9,709 bases of DNA from JAISGQ01 sp964500965 (lineage in GTDB: Bacteria; Bacillota; Clostridia; Oscillospirales; Acutalibacteraceae), in assembly GCA_964500965.1 (NCBI GenBank), contig CAZCQZ010000054.1:1-9709 (forward strand), read 5' to 3'. Of the stretch, positions 1 to 5,596 are shown in pieces. Each line of letters starts with the position of its first letter. Position 1 is the stretch's first letter. The position numbers were made by a program, and so were the translations under genes. The notes under the pieces were generated by a model. The model saw only the letters and a list, made by a program, of their open reading frames with translations, made no database searches and was not told where the DNA came from.

Positions 1-1
1 G

Positions 2-46
2 AAAACTCCTATCGAAGCTTTCCTTGAAAGTGTTGCACTTGGTTGA
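2..46 (+). CDS. Possible 3' end of an upstream gene (14 residues)
   Basis: Frame 2 is open from the left edge and reads KTPIEAFLESVALG before a TGA at 44-46. The peptide is reminiscent of the C-terminal tails of integrase-fold transposases, where a 'K-T-P-x-E-x-F' segment follows the last catalytic region, but 14 residues are far too few to name a family. It sits directly against the dispersed repeat that begins near position 56. It may equally be a chance open stretch. Confidence 0.25.
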   Translation, partial: KTPIEAFLESVALG

Positions 47-55
47 CAATCTGCC

Positions 56-266
56 ATATTGAAGCCATTCGGCTTCAATCGGGGAATTGTAGAATTTATC
101 AACAAGCTAAGCCAAAATGATAAATCTGAGCAATTGACAATCCCTCAATCAAATCCGCAGGCTTTGATACGCTACACATTTACACAAGGGAGCCATAATA
201 ACTGATAAATTTCAGCTAAACGATAAATTATGATTTATCGTTTAGTCTAAGTTCCCTTTGTGTAAG
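56..266. repeat. Dispersed intergenic hairpin repeat, copy A
   Basis: This non-coding stretch is made of short palindromic modules. Bases 58-66 (ATTGAAGCC) pair with 71-79 around a 4-base loop. A block at about 95-131 follows (ATTTATCAACAAGCTAAG, then CAAAATGATAAA). A second small hairpin reads TCAAA, then CCGCAGG, then TTTGA at about 155-175. An outer inverted pair TTACACAAGGGA (about 180-191) and TCCCTTTGTGTAA (about 252-264) encloses a strong inner hairpin. Much of 56-131 recurs at 3966-4040, and the CCGCAGG module recurs near 4150-4190. I see no coding capacity. The modules resemble the extragenic palindromic repeats common in Ruminococcaceae genomes. Confidence 0.75.
216..245. repeat. 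Perfect 13-bp inverted repeat inside repeat copy A
   Basis: CTAAACGATAAAT (216-228) pairs perfectly with ATTTATCGTTTAG (233-245) around the loop TATG. A shorter version of the same module, GATAAAT then TTTG then ATTTATC, occurs at 3873-3890 in the second repeat region. This shows it is a mobile or recurrent module. It has no T-tract on either side, so it is not a standard terminator. Confidence 0.7.
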
Positions 267-423
267 TTGGAAATTGTCTTTTTACCAATAAGTCATTTTA
301 TAACTGTTTAACTAAGCCATCACACGCCGTAAAAAATTATTCACTTCTCCCCAATTGCGACAAGGTTTTTGCCGTCAACTGAGTATAATATAACCACAAC
401 CCCACATTCCCACTCCACCATTG

Positions 424-470
424 CAGAAAAGCCGTCCTGAATTATCAGGGCGGCTTTTCTGTTCTTTTCT
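424..470 (+). terminator. Strong intrinsic terminator upstream of parS/parAB
   Basis: Bases 424-440 pair with 445-461 as a 17-bp stem with a single G-T wobble (T435 with G450) and a 4-base loop ATTA. A T-rich tail TTCTTTTCT follows. The stem is flanked by A-runs on the left and T-runs on the right, so it can also act from the other direction. It insulates the parAB promoter from transcription entering from the left. Confidence 0.85.
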
Positions 471-510
471 GTATTGAATCAATTTCAAAGCAGCTAATAT
501 TTGTTCTACA

Positions 511-534
511 AAATTGTTCCACGTGAAACAATTT
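511..534. promoter_or_regulatory. parS: parS centromere site
   Basis: Bases 515-530 read TGTTCCACGTGAAACA, a perfect match to the Bacillus/Clostridium parS consensus (TGTTNCACGTGAAACA). The dyad extends outward to AAATTGTT at 511-518 and AACAATTT at 527-534, broken only by one asymmetric pair. It lies about 140 bp upstream of parA, the classic place. In this family ParB recognises the site with its helix-turn-helix, loads as a CTP-dependent clamp and spreads into flanking DNA. It may also autoregulate the parAB promoter downstream. Confidence 0.96.
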
Positions 535-588
535 CAGTTTTATAGCAAAGTATTGTGAAAAATCCAGTAGTTTTTATTTCAATAACTC

Positions 589-617
589 TTCCATTTTGTA
601 AATGTATGTGTTACAAT
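589..617 (+). promoter_or_regulatory. Probable extended -10 promoter for parA
   Basis: TACAAT at 612-617 is preceded by TGT (609-611), giving an extended -10 element. A weak -35 match TTCCAT lies at 589-594 with a 17-bp spacer. The predicted start near 624 gives a leader of about 43 nt before the parA start. The spacing and the lack of other good candidates between the 424-470 terminator and parA support it. Confidence 0.6.
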
Positions 618-666
618 ACTAAGGTAAGAAAAAGCAGACTGTACCCACGGAAAGGATGAGACTATC

Positions 667-1437
667 TTGGGTAAAATAATAGTTATAGCAAATCAAAAGG
701 GCGGTGTCGGTAAAACCACCACAGCGGTTAATCTGGCGGCGGCTCTGGGTCTTAAAAAGAAAAAGGTTTTACTGGTCGATATTGATTCTCAGGGCAACGC
801 TACCACCGGATTGGGAATCGGAAAGCGTGACAGTGCAAAAAAGAACGCCTACGAGGTGTTGATGGGTGAAATACCTGCAAGCGAAGCAGTTGTAAAGACC
901 GAATGGGAGAATCTTTGGGTTATTCCGGCAAGCATAGATTTAAGCGGTGCGGAGCTGGAATTGGTGGATTTGGAAAATCGGGAAATGTTTCTGAAAAACG
1001 CATTAGCCCCTGTTCGCAGTGAATATGATTTCATTGTTGTCGATTGTCCGCCGTCAATGGGACTGGTTGACATAAATGCTTTATGCGCCGCCGATTCGGT
1101 ACTTATTCCGTTGCAGCCGGAGTTCTATTCTCTGGAGGGTTTGGCACAGCTTACAACTACGCTGCAAGCCATCAAAAGAGGTTTCAATCCGAATCTTGAA
1201 ATTGAGGGCGTTTTGCTGACGATGTTTGACGGCAGGCTGAATCTGACAGGCGACGTTGTGGAACAGGTGAAAAAATATTTCCCGAAGCAGGTGTTCAAAA
1301 CCGTGATTCCCCGTTCCGTAAGATTCGCGGAAGCACCCAGCCACGGTAAGCCTATCGCCTATTTCGACAAGCACAGCAAGGGCGCGCAGGCGTATGATGA
1401 GCTGGCAAAAGAGGTCATAAAACGCAACAGAAAATAA
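667..1437 (+). CDS. parA: Chromosome-partitioning ATPase ParA/Soj
   Basis: ParA-type ATPase of chromosome segregation. In this family ATP-bound dimers bind DNA non-specifically, ParB stimulates ATP hydrolysis, and the resulting gradient moves or positions parS-ParB complexes. It may also affect DnaA, as Soj does in Bacillus. The 256 residues match the usual Soj length. Visible motifs are the deviant Walker A KGGVGKTT (11-18), with the signature lysine after the first G-rich turn, switch I DIDSQGNAT (38-46), and Walker B FIVVDCPPS (122-130). The start is TTG at 667, with AAAGGATGAG at 651-660 as ribosome site; the ATG at 656 is out of frame and stops after a few codons. parB follows after 29 nt, so the two are probably co-transcribed. 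Confidence 0.96.
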   Translation: MGKIIVIANQKGGVGKTTTAVNLAAALGLKKKKVLLVDIDSQGNATTGLGIGKRDSAKKNAYEVLMGEIPASEAVVKTEWENLWVIPASIDLSGAELELVDLENREMFLKNALAPVRSEYDFIVVDCPPSMGLVDINALCAADSVLIPLQPEFYSLEGLAQLTTTLQAIKRGFNPNLEIEGVLLTMFDGRLNLTGDVVEQVKKYFPKQVFKTVIPRSVRFAEAPSHGKPIAYFDKHSKGAQAYDELAKEVIKRNRK

Positions 1438-1466
1438 CACATTATATATAGAAAGAAGATGAAATA

Positions 1467-2348
1467 ATGGCTGCAAAAAACCGAGGACTGGGCAGAGGTC
1501 TTGACGCGCTGCTGCACGACAACACGCCGGACAGCAACATAACAACGCTTCCGCTTTCACAGCTTGAGCGCAACAAGCTACAGCCCCGTCGGGATTTTGA
1601 CCAGGCGTCCCTTTCGGAGCTTGCCGATTCCATAACTCAGCTTGGCGTGATTCAACCCATACTGGTGCGCCCGGTTGCAAGCGGCGGTTATCAGATTGTC
1701 GCAGGAGAACGCCGTTTCCGTGCCGCACAAATGGCAGGATTAAAGGAAGTCCCGGTAATAATTCGTGAGATGGACGACCGCGAAACCGACGAGGTGGCAC
1801 TGGTGGAAAACCTCCAGCGTGAGGACCTCTCACCTATCGAAGAAGCGCTTGGTTATGCCCGTTTGATGAACGAATACAGCATGACCCAGGAGGACGTTTC
1901 ACGTCGGGTTGGCAAGGCACGTTCCACCGTTGCAAACTCCGTTAGGCTGCTGGATTTGCCGGAGGCGGTGCAGCAGATGCTCAGCGACGGCGACATTACA
2001 ACAGGTCACGCAAGACCTTTGCTGGGGCTTTCCGACGAGGAGGATATTACCCGAATCGCTTCGCTCATTACAGCACGTGGCTTGAATGTCCGCGACGTTG
2101 AAAGGCTTGTGCGAAAGGAAAAGGAGCGCAAGGCGGAAACGGAGCAGAAAGAGAGAAACGAAACAAAACAACCTCAAATGATTGCCCGTCCCAAATACAT
2201 CGAGGAGCTTGAAATTGCCATGAGAACCGAGCTTTGCAGAGGTATTACAATTACGGAGACAGGTAAGGAAAAGGGCACGCTTACCATTGAATACAACTCT
2301 TACGAGGAATTAGGCGACATGGCAATGCGACTTGCAGGGCACAAATAG
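1467..2348 (+). CDS. parB: ParB/Spo0J parS-binding CTPase clamp
   Basis: Partner of ParA; binds parS and loads SMC-type complexes in related bacteria. At 293 residues it has the normal chromosomal ParB length. Order of parts: N-terminal GLGRGLDALL (7-16), the basic motif that stimulates ParA ATPase; the ParB/Srx CTPase domain, with NKLQPRRDF (36-44), GERRFRAA (80-87, nucleotide/arginine patch) and ENLQRED (114-120); a helix-turn-helix around 139-163 (MTQEDVSRRVGKARSTV); a charged linker (about 215-240); and a C-terminal dimerisation segment. The start ATG has only a weak purine-rich ribosome site (GAAAGAAG, 1451-1458), consistent with coupling to parA. A parS site lies just upstream of the operon. 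Nothing is missing or broken. Confidence 0.96.
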   Translation: MAAKNRGLGRGLDALLHDNTPDSNITTLPLSQLERNKLQPRRDFDQASLSELADSITQLGVIQPILVRPVASGGYQIVAGERRFRAAQMAGLKEVPVIIREMDDRETDEVALVENLQREDLSPIEEALGYARLMNEYSMTQEDVSRRVGKARSTVANSVRLLDLPEAVQQMLSDGDITTGHARPLLGLSDEEDITRIASLITARGLNVRDVERLVRKEKERKAETEQKERNETKQPQMIARPKYIEELEIAMRTELCRGITITETGKEKGTLTIEYNSYEELGDMAMRLAGHK

Positions 2349-2377
2349 TGATATTTATTACCAATATTACTATTTGT
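2341..2377 (+). other. AT-rich hairpin spanning the parB stop codon
   Basis: ACAAATAGTGATATT (2341-2355) pairs with AATATTACTATTTGT (2363-2377) over 15 positions with one G-T wobble and a 7-base loop. The parB TAG stop (2346-2348) lies in the left arm. No T-tract follows, so this is a poor terminator. It could be an mRNA 3'-stability or processing element between parB and serS. A second small palindrome GTAATATTAC follows at 2401-2410. Confidence 0.5.
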
Positions 2378-2443
2378 AAAATACACGTAATATACAAAAC
2401 GTAATATTACAGTAAAATATAACAAAATAAGGGAGTAATAAAA

Positions 2444-3721
2444 ATGCTTGACATCAATATTATCCGCAACGATACACAAAGAGTTAAGGACGCACTTAAC
2501 CGCAGAAACGGTGATTATACCGAAACTATTGATTCTATTCTTGAAATTGATAAAAAGCGTCGCGCACTGATGACCGAGGTTGAGGGAATGAAAGCACAGC
2601 AGAACACTGTGTCTAAAAAAATCCCTCAGATGAAGAAAGCCGGAGAGGACACCACTGCAATTATGGCGGAAATGAAAGAGCTTTCCGATAAGATTAAAGA
2701 GGGTAACGACCAAATCGGCAAGCTGGACAACGACCAGCGCGAGCTTCTTCTTTCCGTTCCCAACCTCCCCGATGACAGCGTTCCCACCGGTAAGGACGAC
2801 ACCGAAAATGTTGAGATTCGCCGTTGGGGTGAGCCGAAACAGTTTGACTTTGAACCTAAGGCTCACTGGGACATCGGAGCGGCTCTCGATATACTCGACC
2901 CGGAGGCTGCCGCAAAGGTGGCAGGCGCAAGATTTACGTTCTACAAAGGTTTAGGTGCGAGACTTGAGCGATCCATTATAAACTACTACCTCAACACTCA
3001 CACCGAGAACGGTTACACCGAAATGTTCCCTCCGTTTATGGTAAACCAAAAAGCTATGGAAGGAACAGGTCAGTACCCGAAATTCGTCCAGAATGAGGGC
3101 GCATTTAATGTTAACAACAACGACTTCTATCTTATTCCTACTGCCGAAGTTCCGGTAACTAACTATCACAGAGAGGAAATATTCTCCGCTGACGAGCTGC
3201 CCAAAAAGTATTGCGCATACTCCGCCTGCTTCCGTGCAGAGGCAGGCTCGGCAGGCAGAGACACCAGAGGTCTTATTCGTCAGCACCAGTTTAATAAGGT
3301 TGAGCTTGTAAAGTTCTGCCGCCCGGAGGATAGCTGGAACGAGCTTGAAAGCCTGACCCGTGACGCCGAGCGCGTGCTTCAGGGTCTGGGTCTTCCCTAT
3401 CGCGTGGTCTGCCTCAGCTCCGGCGATTTGGGCTTCTGCTCCGCAAAGACCTATGATATTGAGGTTTGGATGCCCTCATACGGCAGATATGTTGAGATTA
3501 GCTCCTGCTCCAACTTTGTTGACTATCAGGCACGCCGTGCGCAGATTAGATACAAGGCAGACCTCAAGAGCAAGGCACAGCTTATCCACACCCTCAACGG
3601 CTCAGGCGTTGCAATCGGCAGAACTACCGCCGCCATTCTGGAAAATTATCAGAACGCTGACGGCTCCGTTACCGTCCCCGATGCACTGAAAGCCATGATG
3701 GGCTGCGAGGTTATTAAATAA
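2444..3721 (+). CDS. serS: Seryl-tRNA synthetase (class II)
   Basis: Charges tRNA-Ser with serine (ATP-dependent) in the cytoplasm, and also supplies Ser-tRNA-Sec where selenocysteine is used. The 425-residue length is typical. The N-terminal tRNA-binding long coiled coil spans about 1-105. The class II catalytic core carries the TAEVP serine-site motif (233-237), motif 2 FRAEAGSAGRDTRGLIRQHQ (263-282) and motif 3 with NGSGVAIGRTTAAILENYQ (385-403). ATG at 2444 is preceded by AAGGGAG (2429-2435). The 95-nt gap after parB has no T-box-like structure, although many Firmicute serS genes are T-box controlled. Lying next to parAB is common in Clostridia. No defects are seen. Confidence 0.97.
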   Translation: MLDINIIRNDTQRVKDALNRRNGDYTETIDSILEIDKKRRALMTEVEGMKAQQNTVSKKIPQMKKAGEDTTAIMAEMKELSDKIKEGNDQIGKLDNDQRELLLSVPNLPDDSVPTGKDDTENVEIRRWGEPKQFDFEPKAHWDIGAALDILDPEAAAKVAGARFTFYKGLGARLERSIINYYLNTHTENGYTEMFPPFMVNQKAMEGTGQYPKFVQNEGAFNVNNNDFYLIPTAEVPVTNYHREEIFSADELPKKYCAYSACFRAEAGSAGRDTRGLIRQHQFNKVELVKFCRPEDSWNELESLTRDAERVLQGLGLPYRVVCLSSGDLGFCSAKTYDIEVWMPSYGRYVEISSCSNFVDYQARRAQIRYKADLKSKAQLIHTLNGSGVAIGRTTAAILENYQNADGSVTVPDALKAMMGCEVIK

Positions 3722-3737
3722 TCGGATTTGACCGGCT

Positions 3738-3769
3738 GTATAAGGCTACCTGAAAAGGTAGCCTTATAC
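3738..3769 (+). terminator. Terminator-like hairpin after serS
   Basis: GTATAAGGCTACC (3738-3750) pairs perfectly with GGTAGCCTTATAC (3757-3769) around the loop TGAAAA. It lies 17 nt after the serS stop codon. The following bases (TAATTAAG) are not a good T-tract, so termination may be inefficient or the hairpin may be a 3'-end stabiliser. The position makes a terminator the best reading. Confidence 0.65.
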
Positions 3770-3829
3770 TAATTAAGTGGGATTTTGGGATAATAGATAG
3801 TGAGAGTATTTAATGGAGTAAAATCTCTG

Positions 3830-4098
3830 ATTGCAGTAGCAACGTCCTCGGCGTCCCGTGGTGGGGTCGAATGATAAATTTTGATTTATCGACAAGCCAA
3901 AGCCACCCTTGTGCAATGGAGTGAACTTTATCAACCAGCCCAAGTCCCCCTTGTGTAAATGGGGGATATTGAAGCCTATGGCTTCAATCGGGGGATTGTC
4001 AGGATTTATCAACAAGCTAAGTCAAAATGATAAAGCTAAGCTATAGAAAAAGCAATCCCTCAGTCACTCCGTGACAGCTCCCTTTACACAAGGGAGCC
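3830..4098. repeat. Dispersed intergenic repeat cluster, copy B
   Basis: This is a mosaic of palindromic modules without a gene. In order: a GC-rich block around 3840-3868 (CGTCCTCGGCGTCCCGTGG); the GATAAAT/ATTTATC hairpin (3873-3890); two related CCCTTGTG-containing hairpins (about 3905-3922, and CCCCC 3946-3950 with GGGGG 3961-3965); the ATTGAAGCC/GGCTTCAAT hairpin (3968-3988); and the ATTTATCAACAAGCTAAG block. It ends with GTCAC/GTGAC (4063-4075) and GCTCCCTT/AAGGGAGC (4077-4097). Bases 3966-4040 match 56-131 closely, with loop changes but conserved stems. Confidence 0.75.
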
Positions 4099-4144
4099 GG
4101 TAATTGAAAATTTTCAGCCAATAGCACAAATCCAAGCCATAGGC

Positions 4145-4215
4145 AATCCCTCAATCAAAACCGTAGGTTTTGATATTAAACCGCAGGCTTTAATATTTAC
4201 CGCAGATTTTAATAT
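4145..4215. repeat. Tandem degenerate hairpin units
   Basis: Three successive units of about 20-24 bases share a 'CCG(T/C)AG' core flanked by A/T arms: TCAAAACC-GTA-GGTTTTGA (4155-4173), ATATTAAA-CCGCAGGC-TTTAATAT (4173-4196), and a decayed third ending near 4215. The arms are changed but remain self-complementary in units 1 and 2. A single related unit occurs at about 155-175. No coding role is visible. Confidence 0.6.
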
Positions 4216-4308
4216 ACTCCCACTGACAAGAAAAGCCGGACTATTCCTACACCGACGGAGTGAAAATAAAACCTCTCATACACAGCAAACATCTGCACTC
4301 AACTTATA

Positions 4309-4314
4309 TATAAT
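4309..4314 (+). promoter_or_regulatory. Probable -10 element for the thioesterase gene
   Basis: TATAAT at 4309-4314 is a perfect -10 hexamer. At 17 bp upstream (4286-4291) the sequence is CAAACA, a poor -35 match. The predicted start near 4321 would give a leader of only about 20 nt before GTG 4342, just enough for the ribosome site at 4328-4335. Confidence 0.45.
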
Positions 4315-4341
4315 AGTATACAAACACAAAGGGTGAATAGC

Positions 4342-5133
4342 GTGGATTCAAAACTGACTTTTTCCGAAAACATAACAAGTGACGGGGTGAACTGCACCTG
4401 GCAGTTCACCGTTGACACGCGCATGATGGACTTAAACCGTGTATTGCGTGCGGATTTTCTGCTGGGCTTAAACCAGCAGGCAGGGGAATATCTTTTCATT
4501 GCAGGAGGGCTTGACAATGTGGGCTTGCAGGAAAAGGGGATTTCCTGCGTTTACACGCGGATAGCCGTTGAATACAAGCGACCGGTAATGCTGGGGGAAA
4601 AGCTGAATATGAAAACGGCTCTGTCCTGTCGCAGAGGCTTTTTGATGAAGCGGGATTTGCACGTTTACGACAGTATCGGTGAACGTGTGGCGAGCGTTTT
4701 TACCGAGGCGGTTGCAATGGATATTGAAACCCGTTCGGTGCTGAAAGGGGAACGGTGTAAGGTTTTCGACTGCATAGAGTGCGCGCAGTGTGAGGAAAGC
4801 GCGAAAATAAGCCGCGTAAAGATGAGCGGTGAGCTAACGGAGGTTGGGACTTACCCGGTTTTGTACGGCGATGTGGACTATAACGGACACATGAACAACA
4901 CGAAATATATCAATGTGCTGCTGGGGTTTGTTCCCGGCGGAATGGACGGAAAATGGCTTAAAAGTGCGGAAATGGAGTATCGCGCCGAATGCAGAGCCGG
5001 CGATGTGCTGAAAGTGTTGACAGCGGAGGATTCATACGGCGGACTGCTGTATTCCATTTACGGCACTGCCGCTTCCGGCGGCGATGAAGAAAAATTCCGC
5101 GCGCATATTATAATAGAAAAGATGTCGAATTGA
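4342..5133 (+). CDS. Acyl-ACP thioesterase, FatA/FatB (double hotdog) type
   Basis: Predicted to release free fatty acids from acyl-acyl-carrier protein in the cytoplasm; the chain-length preference cannot be read. The protein has 263 residues. Two hotdog halves are visible: an N-terminal one with NRVLRADFLLGLNQQAGEYL and a YTRIAVEYKRPV segment, and a C-terminal one with DYNGHMNNTKY (179-189) followed by MEYRAEC (about 211-217). The Asp179-x-Asn181-x-His183 triad and Glu216-Cys217 lie at nearly the same spacing as the Asp-Asn-His-Glu catalytic set of plant FatB, so the enzyme should be active. I chose GTG 4342 because AAAGGGTG (4328-4335) lies 6 nt upstream; an in-frame GTG at 4333 would overlap that site. 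It is a lone transcription unit, flanked by repeats and by a terminator. Confidence 0.87.
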   Translation: MDSKLTFSENITSDGVNCTWQFTVDTRMMDLNRVLRADFLLGLNQQAGEYLFIAGGLDNVGLQEKGISCVYTRIAVEYKRPVMLGEKLNMKTALSCRRGFLMKRDLHVYDSIGERVASVFTEAVAMDIETRSVLKGERCKVFDCIECAQCEESAKISRVKMSGELTEVGTYPVLYGDVDYNGHMNNTKYINVLLGFVPGGMDGKWLKSAEMEYRAECRAGDVLKVLTAEDSYGGLLYSIYGTAASGGDEEKFRAHIIIEKMSN

Positions 5134-5155
5134 GGTTTGCTCAAATAAGAAGCAG

Positions 5156-5200
5156 AACGGACTGTAAAAAGCTTTCGGGTTTTACAGTCCGTTTATTTTT
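5156..5200 (+). terminator. Strong intrinsic terminator of the thioesterase gene
   Basis: AACGGACTGTAAAA (5156-5169) pairs perfectly with TTTTACAGTCCGTT (5180-5193), loop of 10, followed by TATTTTT to 5200. It begins 23 nt after the stop codon and separates this gene from the surface-protein locus. Confidence 0.92.
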
Positions 5201-5235
5201 TACAAATAACAGAACGTTAAACAATTGTCAATAAG

Positions 5236-5422
5236 TTTCTAAATTAGAAATACGCAACAAAAGTAATCGACAATTCAAAAATTTCCAATTTGGAAATTTT
5301 TGAAAACGCGGAGAGCTGAAACTTTCGGATTCAGAAAGTTTCAGCGAACTAAAATTTCACACGAAAAGTAAGAATGTGATAAACAGTGGATAATTAAACG
5401 TTTAGAGTTTCTAAATAAGAAA
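5236..5422. promoter_or_regulatory. Array of four TTTC-N7-GAAA dyads (candidate operators)
   Basis: Four 15-bp dyads occur: TTTCTAAATTAGAAA (5236-5250), TTTCCAATTTGGAAA (5282-5296), TTTCGGATTCAGAAA (5323-5337) and TTTCTAAATAAGAAA (5408-5422). The second and third extend to longer palindromes (CAAAAATTTCCA/TGGAAATTTTTG at 5276-5302; GCTGAAACTTTC/GAAAGTTTCAGC at 5315-5345). Centres are 46, 41 and 85 bp apart, near whole multiples of four helical turns. All lie upstream of the -35 at 5461, a suitable place for a dimeric activator or repressor. The regulator is unknown to me. AT-rich sequence raises the chance rate. Confidence 0.5.
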
Positions 5423-5460
5423 TATAAATAATTTTTTTGTATTAAATTTGTTAAAATTTA

Positions 5461-5489
5461 TTGACAATTGAGAAGTTGAGTATTAAAAT
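5461..5489 (+). promoter_or_regulatory. Near-consensus sigma-A promoter of the surface-protein locus
   Basis: TTGACA (5461-5466, perfect -35) is followed by a 17-bp spacer and TAAAAT (5484-5489, five of six). Transcription should start near 5496, leaving a leader of about 100 nt before the TTG start at 5597. The flanks are very AT-rich (T-run 5432-5438; TAAATTT/AAATTTA at 5443-5460). Confidence 0.8.
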
Positions 5490-5513
5490 TTAAATGAATC
5501 AATCGAAACATTC

Positions 5514-5548
5514 CACAGTTAAAATACTTTGGAAAAGTATTAACTGTG
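5514..5548 (+). promoter_or_regulatory. Leader hairpin in the 5' UTR
   Basis: CACAGTT then AAAATACTT (5514-5529) pairs with AAGTATTAACTGTG (5535-5548), a stem of about 14 bp with a 2-base bulge of A on the left arm. It lies entirely in the predicted leader, about 18 nt from the expected transcript start and 33 nt ahead of the ribosome site. No T-tract follows, so a stabiliser or protein/RNA regulatory element is more likely than an attenuator. Confidence 0.55.
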
Positions 5549-5596
5549 AAAACTGTAACAAAGATACCGAAAAAACGAATAAAGGAGGAACGACCG

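Noticed and set aside
1081..1833. Minus-strand 250-codon open frame
   Set aside because: It lies antisense across the junction of parA and parB, both of which have clear motifs, and its peptide is Arg/Cys-rich shadow sequence.
1896..1904. GTTTCACGT inside parB, half of a parS-like site
   Set aside because: Only the left half matches; the right half (CGGGTT) breaks the dyad, and it encodes helix-turn-helix residues.
2349..2443. Possible T-box riboswitch before serS
   Set aside because: The gap is only 95 nt, AT-rich, and lacks a T-box-like motif and specifier hairpin.
2300..2866. Minus-strand 188-codon open frame
   Set aside because: Antisense to the parB end, the gap and the serS start; no recognisable motif, and serS is certain.
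3773..4015. Minus-strand 80-codon open frame in the serS-thioesterase gap
   Set aside because: Its peptide repeats HKG-DLGWL / HKG-GFGL, which is just the translation of the tandem CCCTTGTG hairpin repeats; it has no domain and spans repeat boundaries.
5385..5393. AGTGGATAA, one base from a DnaA box, in an AT-rich region
   Set aside because: It is single, with no cluster of boxes or dnaA nearby, so it does not support an origin here despite the nearby parS.
5546..5596. Upstream GTG start giving a 17-residue longer first surface protein
   Set aside because: GTG 5546 closes a hairpin stem and has no ribosome site, while TTG 5597 has AAAGGAGG and yields a proper signal peptide.
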